A stretch of 40,862 bases of DNA from an uncultured Granulosicoccaceae bacterium (GTDB taxonomy: Bacteria; Pseudomonadota; Gammaproteobacteria; Granulosicoccales; Granulosicoccaceae): the NCBI GenBank assembly GCA_937928685.1, contig CALGJU010000116.1, positions 1 to 40,862 of the forward strand, written 5' to 3'. Shown piece by piece: positions 8,343 to 16,179 of the stretch. Position numbers and translations under genes: made by a program. Under the pieces are notes generated by a model. It saw only the letters and a list, made by a program, of their open reading frames with translations, searched no databases and had not been told where the DNA came from. Within the stretch, counting starts at the first letter, position 1, and every line of letters starts with the position of its first letter.

Positions 8343-8759
8343 ATGAGCAAAATTACCGGACAATGCCTGTGTGGCGCAGTGGCTTATTCCACTGAGGCAG
8401 AACCGCTGAGAATGGCGCAGTGCCACTGTAAAGGCTGCCAGCGAGCTTCAGGCACCGGCCATATGTCACTCGCATTTTTTAACGAAGATGACGTCAATAT
8501 CACTGGAACATTCAGCGAATTTGCGTCAGTTGCCGATAGCGGAAATGAGAATATCCGAGGATTTTGCGGCACTTGTGGTGCGCGTCTATTCGGCCGTAAC
8601 TCTGCTCGCGCCGGTGTAATGGCCGTGGCAGTCGGCACCGCAGATGACAATAGCTGGTTCAGTCCACAGGTGATTGTCTACAATAAAGACAAACCCGCAT
8701 GGGACTGCATGGATGGCGAATTGACCAGTTTTGAAGGGATGCCACCACCACCAAAGTAG
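8343..8759 (+). CDS. GFA / CENP-V family zinc protein
   Basis: 138 residues, the usual length for the glutathione-dependent formaldehyde-activating (GFA) family. Zinc-ligand cysteines are in place: CLCGAV (8-13), CHCKGC (27-32) and CGTCGARLF. Members bind zinc; few have proven activity toward S-hydroxymethylglutathione, so the formaldehyde link is only a family label. GGAGA lies about 10 bases before the ATG. It is divergent from the DUF442 gene, sharing a 133-base region, and a perfect hairpin follows it. Confidence 0.88.
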   Translation: MSKITGQCLCGAVAYSTEAEPLRMAQCHCKGCQRASGTGHMSLAFFNEDDVNITGTFSEFASVADSGNENIRGFCGTCGARLFGRNSARAGVMAVAVGTADDNSWFSPQVIVYNKDKPAWDCMDGELTSFEGMPPPPK

Positions 8760-8763
8760 AAAC

Positions 8764-8784
8764 ATTCGGATAAACAATCCGAAT
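8764..8784 (+). terminator. Perfect 8-bp hairpin after GFA gene
   Basis: ATTCGGAT (8764-8771), loop AAACA, ATCCGAAT (8777-8784), starting 4 bases past the GFA stop codon and followed by TTTCG. A weak intrinsic terminator candidate. Confidence 0.45.
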
Positions 8785-8820
8785 TTCGACAATAAATTAT
8801 CTGATCGTGCATTTCCCTTT

Positions 8821-8925
8821 TGGCGGGATGAACTAATCATTCCGCCATATGTCTATTAACACCACTTGGGCTCGCCCAAAATCCTTGCTGTGATCGCAAC
8901 TGACGGGCGTAGCCCAAATCCGGAG
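8821..8925 (+). promoter_or_regulatory. Hairpin-rich leader of the CNPC cytochrome gene
   Basis: A long stem TGGCGGGATGA (8821-8831) / TCATTCCGCCA (8837-8847), with one G-T pair and a 5-base loop, is followed by two related units: GGGC-TC-GCCC-AAAATCC (8868-8884) and GGGC-GTA-GCCC-AAATCC (8905-8921). The second unit abuts the GGAG ribosome-binding site (8922-8925) of the gene starting at 8936. Twin repeats next to the ribosome-binding site suggest an operator pair or translational control; no known riboswitch is recognised. Confidence 0.4.
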
Positions 8926-8935
8926 AACCAACAAT

Positions 8936-9997
8936 ATGAGTCAACTACCAAAACACCTGAATCGCCGCCGCCCTTTGCAAGTGGCCATCATGACCGGGAC
9001 CCTGGCAGCTACCGGTTTGGTAGTAGCCTCTGTAAGTGGTTGTGAAAGCAACTCCACTAAAGTAGAAGAAGCTGCCAACCCGACCGCGGTAAAGAAGGTC
9101 GTTGCCGCTGCCTGCAACCCTTGTAATCCTTGCGCCGCAAAAGCCTGTAACCCTTGCGCTGCTAAAGCCTGCAACCCTTGCGCTGCCAAAGCCTGCAATC
9201 CTTGCGCTGCAAAAGCCTGTAATCCGTGCAACCCTTGCGCTGCAAAAGCTTGTAACCCGTGCAACCCTTGCGCTGCAAAAGCTTGTAACCCGTGCAACCC
9301 TTGCGCTGCAAAAGCCTGTAACCCGTGCAACCCTTGTGCTGCAAAAGCCTGTAACCCGTGCAACCCTTGTGCTGCAAAAGCTTGTAACCCGTGCAACCCT
9401 TGTGCTGCCAACGCATGCAACCCTTGTAACCCATGTGCAGCCGGCGGCATCAAAGCCTCAGACTTCGTTCGTCCAGCAGGCGTAGAGTTTGACGCAGCGG
9501 CAGCGATGGCGATGGCTTCCAAAGGTAAAGAGCTTTGGAATGACACATCACTAAGCACCAACGGCCTGTCTTGTAACTCTTGTCACAACGGCGGTGCACT
9601 GCTTAACGCTTCTTTTGCACAGCCCTACCCCCACAACATTGCTATGCCTACTCAACAAACAGGTGTCGGCGCAATTGATATCGATGAGATGGTCAACTTT
9701 TGCATGGTCGCGCCTATGCAAGCAGCACCGCTTGAGTGGAACTCAAATGAGATTATCGCCCTGAGCGCTTACTCATTAGAGCTGCAAGCTTCGTTTAACC
9801 CGTGTGCAGCTAACCCATGCGCCGCAAAAAATCCGTGCAATCCATGTAACCCATGTGCTGCTAAAGCGTGCAATCCATGTGCTGCAAAGAACCCTTGCAA
9901 CCCATGTGCAGCGTGTAATCCATGCAACCCATGCGCTGCGAAAAACCCTTGCAGCCCATGCAATCCTTGCAACCCGTGTGCTGCCAAAACCAACTAG
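8936..9997 (+). CDS. Lipoprotein c-type cytochrome with CNPC cysteine repeats
   Basis: Signal segment with lipobox VSGC (C36), so probably anchored at the membrane on the periplasmic or outer side. Residues 60-169 are eleven tandem units of CNPC(NPC)AAKA, holding 30 cysteines. Residues 172-287 form a single cytochrome c domain: [21 protein letters not shown] with heme motif C213-x-x-C216-H217 and a likely axial Met at M261 (CMVAPM; M257 is the alternative). Residues 288-351 return to CNPC/KNPC repeats with 16 more cysteines. The density of CxxC pairs suggests metal (copper or zinc) binding or a redox relay; this is inference. GGAG is 10 bases before the ATG. A strong terminator lies 23 bases after the stop, inside the next gene's 5' end. 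I do not know a characterised homologue of the whole architecture. Confidence 0.85.
   Translation: MSQLPKHLNRRRPLQVAIMTGTLAATGLVVASVSGCESNSTKVEEAANPTAVKKVVAAACNPCNPCAAKACNPCAAKACNPCAAKACNPCAAKACNPCNPCAAKACNPCNPCAAKACNPCNPCAAKACNPCNPCAAKACNPCNPCAAKACNPCNPCAANACNPCNPCAAGGIKASDFVRPAGVEFDAAAAMAMASKGKELWNDTSLSTNGLSCNSCHNGGALLNASFAQPYPHNIAMPTQQTGVGAIDIDEMVNFCMVAPMQAAPLEWNSNEIIALSAYSLELQASFNPCAANPCAAKNPCNPCNPCAAKACNPCAAKNPCNPCAACNPCNPCAAKNPCSPCNPCNPCAAKTN
9113..9442 (+). repeat. Tandem coding repeat (33- and 24-bp units), first block
   Basis: Encodes residues 60-169 of the CNPC protein. The order is one 33-bp unit, three 24-bp units, then 33-bp units. Five adjacent 33-bp units between about 9218 and 9382 are nearly identical, differing mainly at third positions (GCC/GCT, TGC/TGT), which points to recent expansion by slippage or unequal exchange. 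Confidence 0.9.
9797..9988 (+). repeat. Coding repeat, second CNPC block
   Basis: Encodes residues 288-351. Units are more diverged and irregular than in the first block (CAAN, CAAKN, CSPC variants), so this block looks older. The two blocks bracket the heme domain. Confidence 0.85.
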
Positions 9998-10005
9998 CAC
10001 ACTCT

Positions 10006-10872
10006 ATGTCAGTAGTAATCAAAGAGCCCGCTTGCCGGGCTCTTTTTTTGATCATTGCACTCGTTATACAAGCCGCTTGCGTTAACGCTGATCAGCTGAA
10101 CGCACCAGGCACCGTGACTATTCCCGCCGGTGAGTTTGTGATGGGCTCTGATCAACAGGAACGCGAATACGCCTACCTTATCGATGAGGAGGCCTATGGT
10201 CACTCGCGCACACGCACTGGCAAATGGTACGACTCCGAACGCGATCGCATCACCACCACCAGTGATAGCTACGACATCACAGTCACCCCTATCACCAATG
10301 CTCAATACAAGCTTTTTATTGACGCCACCGCACACCCGGCACCAAACGTAGATGCAATAACATGGAAAGGCTACGGACTGATTCATCCATTTGAACGCAC
10401 AAGACGCCATGCCTGGAACAACAATCAACCACCGTCAAACCGGGCGAATCATCCTGTTGTACTGGTCAGCTATGAAGATGCGAACGCCTACGCTGCCTGG
10501 TTATCCACCACCCGTAAAGAGAAATGGCGATTACCGACAGAGGCCGAGTGGGAAAAAGCCATCAGAGGCACAAACGGTACGATCTTCCCTTGGGGAAACA
10601 CGTTTGATAGTGCTAAATTAAACAGTCACGACGCTGGCCCGTTTGACACCGTTGCCGTAGGGAAAAGATCATCACCCGGCCCCTATGGTTTGCTCGACGG
10701 TGCAGGCCAGGTGTTCGAATGGGTACTGACACCAAATGCAAAAAGAGCCTGGGTGAAAGGCGGCTCATGGGACGACAGCGGCTGTGGCGTCTGCAGACCT
10801 GCTGCACGCCACAGCAGAGATAAGGCGTTACGCCACATACTTATAGGTTTTCGACTGGTTAAAACACAATGA
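10006..10872 (+). CDS. Exported FGE-sulfatase-fold protein (SUMF1/PvdO-like)
   Basis: Formylglycine-generating-enzyme fold (288 aa from the ATG at 10006): VTIPAGEFVMGS at the start, ITNAQYKLFIDAT, HPVVLVSYEDANAYAAWLS, RLPTEAEWEKAIRG, FPWGN, GPYGLLDGAGQVFEW, KGGSWDD, and IGFRLV at the end. A hydrophobic segment (ALFLIIALVIQAAC) directs it out of the cytoplasm. At the FGE copper/cysteine site, C260 aligns by my reading with the second FGE active-site Cys, while the first is replaced (W255). An extra C263 makes a CGVC pair, so classical formylglycine formation is doubtful. The start is uncertain: no good ribosome-binding site precedes 10006, and an upstream in-frame ATG at 9922 lies inside the cytochrome gene. 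TTG at 10048 is another option. The stop overlaps the next start (ATGA). Confidence 0.8.
   Translation: MSVVIKEPACRALFLIIALVIQAACVNADQLNAPGTVTIPAGEFVMGSDQQEREYAYLIDEEAYGHSRTRTGKWYDSERDRITTTSDSYDITVTPITNAQYKLFIDATAHPAPNVDAITWKGYGLIHPFERTRRHAWNNNQPPSNRANHPVVLVSYEDANAYAAWLSTTRKEKWRLPTEAEWEKAIRGTNGTIFPWGNTFDSAKLNSHDAGPFDTVAVGKRSSPGPYGLLDGAGQVFEWVLTPNAKRAWVKGGSWDDSGCGVCRPAARHSRDKALRHILIGFRLVKTQ
10021..10049 (+). terminator. Canonical intrinsic terminator inside the FGE-like gene start
   Basis: Perfect 10-bp stem AAAGAGCCCG (10021-10030) / CGGGCTCTTT (10036-10045), loop CTTGC, with seven T's at 10043-10049. It is placed as the terminator of the CNPC gene (stop 9997), yet it lies in codons 6-15 of the FGE-like frame and encodes the start of its signal peptide. 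Confidence 0.85.
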
Positions 10873-11627
10873 CACAGGATACACAAAAAACAATTCACTC
10901 TACCTCACTGCCGGAACAGTTGGCTGCATTATCAGTCAAGCAGCTTGAGAATATGAAATCAGCAGGCGAGCAAATCAATCATTGCTATCGCCTACTTAAA
11001 AAAAACGAAACTCACGGCAATGTGGTGCGTGAAGTCCTCAATGATCAAGGCACGTTTTACGAACTTGAACACTACCCGAAGGGCGATGTTCACGACAGTG
11101 ATTCACACTCACAATACTTTTATCATGCGCACCGTGGCATCGATGGTGAAAACGGTCATTTCCATACATTTCTACGTGCTAAAGGCATGCCGGGTAAGCC
11201 GAAGCCCGCCCCCTATTCCGGAAAAGAAAAGTGGCCATCGGGTGACGATGCGCTCAGTCATTTAATAGCTGTCTCTATGGATCCGAAGGGATACCCTATA
11301 GGATTATTTTCTACCAACCGATGGGTAACCGGCGAAACCTGGTACAAAGCCGATGATGTCATTGCGATGCTGGATCATTTCAATATGGATCTTTTATATC
11401 CATCATGGCCGGTTAACATCTGGATCACCAGTACGATGCAATTATTCAGGCCACAAATTGAACAATTGCTAAAAGAACGTGATCAATCCATAGAGCACTG
11501 GCGCGACACTCACCCGGATGTCGATGTATTCGAAGACCGTGAACTTGAAGTAACCAGCAGTCTACTCATTGATGTAGACGCGCAACTCGCCAGCGTCAAC
11601 AAAGAACTCGCCCGCAGAGCGCACTAG
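10869..11627 (+). CDS. Uncharacterised protein coupled to FGE-like gene
   Basis: 252 residues, soluble, no signal peptide. I do not recognise it with confidence; it may be the family catalogued as DUF6969 (from memory, unverified). Visible features: a helical N-terminus (LAALSVKQLENMKSAGEQINHCYRLL), a His-rich central core (YELEHYPKGDVHDSD, YFYHAHR, ENGHFHTFL) that could bind a metal, then LIAVSMDPKGYPIGLFSTNRWVTGETWY and a Trp-rich segment. Its ATG overlaps the preceding TGA (ATGA), so it is translated with the FGE-like gene. Being cytoplasmic beside an exported partner, it may act in maturation or regulation; that is a guess. Confidence 0.75.
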   Translation: MTQDTQKTIHSTSLPEQLAALSVKQLENMKSAGEQINHCYRLLKKNETHGNVVREVLNDQGTFYELEHYPKGDVHDSDSHSQYFYHAHRGIDGENGHFHTFLRAKGMPGKPKPAPYSGKEKWPSGDDALSHLIAVSMDPKGYPIGLFSTNRWVTGETWYKADDVIAMLDHFNMDLLYPSWPVNIWITSTMQLFRPQIEQLLKERDQSIEHWRDTHPDVDVFEDRELEVTSSLLIDVDAQLASVNKELARRAH

Positions 11628-11663
11628 TAGCCTGCATTAGCATTAGCATAAACGGACCGAATC

Positions 11664-12863
11664 ATGAATGCTGACGACTTAAGATCTAAACAAGACCGAG
11701 AAATTTCACGCCAGTTGATGGAGACCAAGGAGGTCAAGCGCATCAACGAAATGATAGAAAAGCGTGAAGAAAAAGGCCCCATGGGTACCCGTAGGCGATT
11801 GCTGGCCACCTCTGTTCGACTGAGCCGCAACATGGCACCGTGGCTACATGAAATGGCCGATGATTGCATGCAGAAACTCGGTGTGGAAATTCCACTCGAA
11901 CTCTACGTATACGCCAGCCCTTCATACAACGCTGCCTGTGTTAAACCGGAAGACGGTCGCCTGTTCATCATGTTTTCATCAAGCTTGCTGGAATCCTTTG
12001 AAGGCTCAGAGCTACGATTTGTGGTAGGCCATGAGTTGGGACACTACCTGTATGGACACCACGACATTCCTATCGGTTACCTTCTAAACGGCAAAGCCAA
12101 ACCCGATCCAAAGCTCGCATTACAATTGACTACATGGTCGCGTTATGCCGAAATTTCTGCTGACCGTGCAGGCGCTCACTGCGCACAAGACTCCATCGGT
12201 GTCGCAAGATCACTATTCAAACTGGCGTCTGGACTAAGCACCAAACTGGTTAAATTCAATATTGACGAGTTTATGGAACAAGTCGATGAAATGCAGATTG
12301 AAGATGCAGAACCGGGCCAGGGCGCACCGCAGGAAGATTGGTTCATGACCCACCCTTTCAGTCCCTTGAGAGTTCGAGCACTTCGCCTTTTTGATACTTC
12401 AGTACTGGCAAAGAAAGACGGCAGTAGTGTTGAAGAACTTGAAGCCGGCGTTCAAGTACTAATGACCATCATGGAACCGAGCTACCTGGAAGGCAGAACA
12501 GATTCTGCAGAAAATATGCGTAGACTGCTGTTTGCGGCTGCTCTTTCTGTTGCCAACGCAAACGGTAAGATATCTGACAAAGAAATAGCAGTGTTTGAGA
12601 AATTCTTTGGTAAGCGTACATTCAATGAAGATCTAAATCTGGAGCGACTTGCAGATGACCTTGCCGATCGCATTGCACAAGTGAAGTCTACAACAACGGT
12701 CGCGCAGCGGATGCAGATAATCCGTGACGTGTGCACAGTGGCCCGCGCTGATAAAAAAGTCGGCAGCGCGGAGATCAAAGTAATTAACGCGATCGCAAAA
12801 GATCTTGAAGTGCCTGAGCATTTTGTCCATCAGGCCTCGTCCATGGAGATCGGCCTGGATTAA
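11664..12863 (+). CDS. M48 family zinc metalloprotease with C-terminal TerB-like domain
   Basis: 399 residues. Zinc-protease signature HELGH (123-127) with a further acidic motif AEISADRAG (third ligand E163, D167), as in M48/Ste24-like peptidases. No transmembrane helices are visible, so this is a soluble form. Residues about 285-395 (LLFAAALSVANANGKISDKE ... VARADKKVGSAEIKVINAIAKDLEV) read as a TerB-like helical domain with acidic DGxI-type helices. It begins 36 bases after the previous gene on the same strand and probably belongs to its transcript. The ribosome-binding site is weak. A role in protein turnover or maturation linked to the preceding genes is inferred from position only. Confidence 0.85.
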   Translation: MNADDLRSKQDREISRQLMETKEVKRINEMIEKREEKGPMGTRRRLLATSVRLSRNMAPWLHEMADDCMQKLGVEIPLELYVYASPSYNAACVKPEDGRLFIMFSSSLLESFEGSELRFVVGHELGHYLYGHHDIPIGYLLNGKAKPDPKLALQLTTWSRYAEISADRAGAHCAQDSIGVARSLFKLASGLSTKLVKFNIDEFMEQVDEMQIEDAEPGQGAPQEDWFMTHPFSPLRVRALRLFDTSVLAKKDGSSVEELEAGVQVLMTIMEPSYLEGRTDSAENMRRLLFAAALSVANANGKISDKEIAVFEKFFGKRTFNEDLNLERLADDLADRIAQVKSTTTVAQRMQIIRDVCTVARADKKVGSAEIKVINAIAKDLEVPEHFVHQASSMEIGLD

Positions 12864-12921
12864 TCCAGCAACCTGAAAAATTGCCTTTCGCTTGCGCCAA
12901 AGTGCTCCACACTGAATATTT

Positions 12922-12956
12922 CCGGTACCATTGCGGTGCCGGAGTCAGTGACTCCG
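12922..12956. promoter_or_regulatory. Two overlapping inverted repeats upstream of VOC gene
   Basis: CCGGTACC (12922-12929) pairs with GGTGCCGG (12935-12942) with one wobble. CGGAGTCA (12940-12947) and TGACTCCG (12949-12956) form a perfect palindrome about one base. They share 12940-12942, so as RNA only one can fold fully. Either a dimeric-repressor operator or the terminator region of the protease gene. Confidence 0.4.
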
Positions 12957-12996
12957 ATCACCTGCATCAAATATGAAACAAAAAGCCGGAGCTACC

Positions 12997-13461
12997 ATGT
13001 CAGTACGCGCGACGATCACTGCTTACCTTACTGTCAGTCGAGCAGATGAAGCCATCACTTTCTATGAAGCGGCCTTTGGCTTTGACGAAATCGGACCGCG
13101 CCTTGAAGACAACCAAGGCAATATCATCCACACCGAGTTAAAACTCGGCGACAGCTCCATCATGCTGTCCGAAGAAATGCCACAATTTGGCAATAAGGGT
13201 CCGAAATCGCTGCGCGGCACCTGCGTGAGGATCAATCTGCAAGTAGATGATGCACATGGCACAGCAAGCCGGGCACAAACGGCTGGCGCTGTGCTTGAGT
13301 CACCGGTCGAAGACCAGTTCTACGGCCACAGATCAGGCAGACTGCGAGATCCGTACGGACACGTGTGGATAATCTCGCAACAGATGGAAGACCTCAGCAA
13401 TGAAGAAATTCGTCGCCGCACTGATGAATACTTCAAGACTCAGGAAGAGTCCCAATCGTGA
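12997..13461 (+). CDS. VOC family (glyoxalase / PhnB-like) protein
   Basis: 154 residues with the paired beta-alpha-beta-beta-beta modules of the vicinal-oxygen-chelate superfamily: ITAYLTVSRADEAITFYEAAFGF (PhnB-like opening), IIHTELKLGDSSIMLSEE, INLQVDD, DQFYGHRSGRLRDPYGHVWIIS. This is the subgroup with the FYGxRxGxxxDPxGHxW ending. The substrate cannot be predicted. I take the ATG at 12997 (GGAG 5 bases upstream) rather than 12973, which would add eight residues before the first strand. Confidence 0.85.
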   Translation: MSVRATITAYLTVSRADEAITFYEAAFGFDEIGPRLEDNQGNIIHTELKLGDSSIMLSEEMPQFGNKGPKSLRGTCVRINLQVDDAHGTASRAQTAGAVLESPVEDQFYGHRSGRLRDPYGHVWIISQQMEDLSNEEIRRRTDEYFKTQEESQS

Positions 13462-13483
13462 CCTAACCTGACAGCTCGCCACG

Positions 13484-13623
13484 CCAGGAAACCCGACGCG
13501 TCAGCGAGTGGATCAAGCCATGCTCGTCCCCGCAACACCTTCACCCGGCAAACAAATAAAAACACCGCACGCATCCACCAGGAAACCCGACGCGTCAGCG
13601 AGCGGATCAAGCCAAGCTCGTCC
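13484..13623. repeat. Two direct copies of an interspersed repeat
   Basis: About 46 bp beginning CCAGGAAACCCGACGCGTC is present at 13484-13529 and again at 13578-13623 (94-bp period, few mismatches), filling the gap between the VOC gene and ppsA. The core AAACCCG...GCGAGTG recurs at 19672-19697, 34322-34348 and 34376-34402. Confidence 0.8.
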
Positions 13624-13699
13624 GTCGCTAATCACAATCTCTCCGCGATTCATCACAGAGCTTTTTCCTACTCTCCACGTATTACACCTATTATCAAAA

Positions 13700-16060
13700 T
13701 CACTCCACTTCCTGCCCCGCAAGAAACAGCCAGGTTTCAATCACAGTATCCGGATTCAAAGACACACTGCTGATTCCCTGCTCCATCAACCATTTTGCAA
13801 GATCTGGATGATCCGACGGGCCCTGCCCGCAAATACCTACATACTTACCGGCCTTATTAGCAGCAGCAATAGCTGAAGCCAGCATTTTCTTCACTGCCGG
13901 ATCGCGCTCATCAAACAAATGTGCAATCAGGCCGGAGTCTCGATCAAGGCCGAGTGTTAGCTGGGTAAGATCGTTCGAGCCAATAGAAAATCCATCAAAC
14001 TTTTCCAGAAACTCATCGGCCAAAATGGCGTTGCTCGGTACTTCACACATCATGACAATCTTAAGATCGTTGCGTCCGCGCTCCAAACCGTTTTCTTTCA
14101 GAAGCTCTAACACATCATCTGCTTCCTGCAAGGTACGAACGAATGGAATCATAATCCAAACGTTGGTCAATCCCATTTCATCACGCACTTTCTTCAGAGC
14201 GCGGCATTCAAGTTCAAAGCACTCTCTAAACGATGACGATATATACCTTGATGCGCCACGAAAACCGATCATCGGGTTTTCTTCTTTAGGTTCGAACACT
14301 TCACCGCCAATCATATTGGCGTACTCGTTCGATTTAAAATCACTGAGGCGTACAATCACAGGGCGCGGTGAAAACGCAGCAGCGAGAGTGGCCACACCCT
14401 CAGTCAGCTTATCAACATAAAAATCAACCGGTGACTTATAGCCTGCTACTCGCTCATCAATTTGCTTTCTAACAGGCGCATCCATCATCTCGTAGTTAAG
14501 CAATGCTTTGGGGTGCACTCCTATGGTGTTGCTGATCATAAACTCCAGGCGCATCAGCCCCACACCGTGGTTGGGTAACCGCTGAAAATCAAACGCACGT
14601 TCAGGATTACCTACATTCATGGTGATCTTAAATGGCAAGTCCGGCAACGTATCCAGCTGTATCTCTTTGACGTTATATTCAATCTGCCCTTCATAGACTT
14701 TACCTGTGTCTCCTTCAGAGCAAGACACTGTGACATCGAGACCATCTTGCAATAGTTTGGTTGCATCACCACACCCAACGACTGCCGGTACGCCCAGCTC
14801 ACGAGCGATGATTGCTGCATGACAGGTTCTACCACCACGGTTAGTCACAATAGCCGCAGCTCGTTTCATTACCGGCTCCCAATCGGGATCAGTCATATCA
14901 GTGACCAGAATATCGCCTTCCTGGACCCTGGATAGATGCTCAAGACTTGGAATATTTCGCACCTTGCCAGCGCCTATGCGTTGTCCGATGCTACGCCCCG
15001 TAACTAAGACTTTTGATTGTGTATGATCAAGTTCATAACGACGAATAACATTTTTATTCGATCGTGATTCAACAGTTTCTGGCCGTGCTTGCAGAATATA
15101 CAATTTGCCATCAACACCATCCTTACCCCACTCGATATCCATGGGGCGGCCGTAATGAGATTCTATCGTCACAGCCATGGTAGCCAGTGCCGCTATGTCG
15201 TCATCATCAAGTGAAAGCTGCATGCGCTCAGCTTCAGTGGTGTCTATGGTTTCAACCGCAACCTCCTGACCGTAAACCATCTTAATCAGTTTGCTGCCAC
15301 GCGTGCGTCGCAGAATGGCAGGTTTACCCAGCGCCAGGGTAGGCTTGTGCACGTAGAACTCATCCGGATTAACCGAACCTTGTACTACACATTCTCCCAA
15401 CCCCCATGAAGAAGTGATAAACACAACATCTTCAAAGCCCGTTTCAGTATCAATGGAAAACAACACGCCACTGGCACCTACATCACTGCGAACCATTCTC
15501 TGGATCCCGGCAGACAACGCCACTTCTGCATGATCAAAACCCTGATGCACTCGGTATGAAATAGCTCGATCATTATACAAAGACGCAAATACTTCTTTTA
15601 TTCGCGCCAGAACGTCATCAATACCGATCACATTGAGAAAGGTTTCCTGCTGGCCCGCGAAAGACGCCTCAGGTAGATCTTCCGCGGTCGCCGATGATCT
15701 GACCGCTACTGATATCTCCCCGGCACCTTGCAAGGTGGCATAGGCCTCTCGAACCGCTTTCTCCAATGCTTCAGGAAACGGCGTCTGCATGACTTTGTCG
15801 CGAATTTGCCGGCCAATTTTTTCCAATGAATCGACATCTTCTACATCAAAATCCACCAATAGACTGTTGATTTGGCTATCGAGGTCATTGTGCGAAAGAA
15901 AATCACGAAACGCATCTGCTGTGGTGGCAAAGCCACCTGGCACAGTGATTCCCGCAGTTGCAAGATTACTGATCATTTCGCCTAAAGAGGCGTTTTTGCC
16001 ACCTACTACAGGCACGTCAGCCATCGAAAGTTTGTCAAACCATAATACGTAATTAGTCAA
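13700..16060 (-). CDS. ppsA: Phosphoenolpyruvate synthase
   Basis: Converts pyruvate, ATP and water to PEP, AMP and phosphate, allowing gluconeogenesis from C2/C3 compounds. 786 aa, close to the E. coli enzyme (792). The N-terminal ATP-binding domain includes [11 protein letters not shown] and [21 protein letters not shown]. The swivelling phosphohistidine domain has [14 protein letters not shown] with catalytic H414 and regulatory T412. The C-terminal PEP/pyruvate TIM barrel holds [25 protein letters not shown] and [17 protein letters not shown]. Divergent from ppsR, which controls it by phosphorylating the Thr next to the catalytic His. Intact. Confidence 0.97.
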   Translation of the reverse strand: MTNYVLWFDKLSMADVPVVGGKNASLGEMISNLATAGITVPGGFATTADAFRDFLSHNDLDSQINSLLVDFDVEDVDSLEKIGRQIRDKVMQTPFPEALEKAVREAYATLQGAGEISVAVRSSATAEDLPEASFAGQQETFLNVIGIDDVLARIKEVFASLYNDRAISYRVHQGFDHAEVALSAGIQRMVRSDVGASGVLFSIDTETGFEDVVFITSSWGLGECVVQGSVNPDEFYVHKPTLALGKPAILRRTRGSKLIKMVYGQEVAVETIDTTEAERMQLSLDDDDIAALATMAVTIESHYGRPMDIEWGKDGVDGKLYILQARPETVESRSNKNVIRRYELDHTQSKVLVTGRSIGQRIGAGKVRNIPSLEHLSRVQEGDILVTDMTDPDWEPVMKRAAAIVTNRGGRTCHAAIIARELGVPAVVGCGDATKLLQDGLDVTVSCSEGDTGKVYEGQIEYNVKEIQLDTLPDLPFKITMNVGNPERAFDFQRLPNHGVGLMRLEFMISNTIGVHPKALLNYEMMDAPVRKQIDERVAGYKSPVDFYVDKLTEGVATLAAAFSPRPVIVRLSDFKSNEYANMIGGEVFEPKEENPMIGFRGASRYISSSFRECFELECRALKKVRDEMGLTNVWIMIPFVRTLQEADDVLELLKENGLERGRNDLKIVMMCEVPSNAILADEFLEKFDGFSIGSNDLTQLTLGLDRDSGLIAHLFDERDPAVKKMLASAIAAANKAGKYVGICGQGPSDHPDLAKWLMEQGISSVSLNPDTVIETWLFLAGQEVE

Positions 16061-16179
16061 AGTCGTTTCTCTTGATCTATTCTTCTGGTATTGGTCTTTT
16101 ATTTAGGGCTTGCAGCGCCCCACCAACATTCTAGCTAATCGGTATGCATGGAGTGCTTACCAACTGATTCGGACCCATT

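Noticed and set aside
8210-8350. N-terminal extension of the DUF442 protein
   Set aside because: It would overlap the divergent GFA gene start; a good ribosome-binding site supports 8209.
9113-9442. Regular repeats resembling a CRISPR array
   Set aside because: The units are contiguous with no variable spacers, stay in frame and encode the CNPC protein.
8941-9561. Long open frames opposite and offset to the CNPC gene (also at 9102-9485, 9162-9434, 9769-10000)
   Set aside because: They are mirror products of the low-complexity repeat; the + frame has the signal peptide, heme motif and ribosome-binding site.
8936-9997. CNPC repeats as classical formylglycine sites (CxPxR)
   Set aside because: No Arg follows at the required position in any repeat; only the CxP part is present, so canonical modification is not supported.
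9922-10005. Longer start for the FGE-like gene at 9922
   Set aside because: It lies inside the cytochrome repeat in another frame, and the added residues are a shadow of the repeat with no signal-peptide character.
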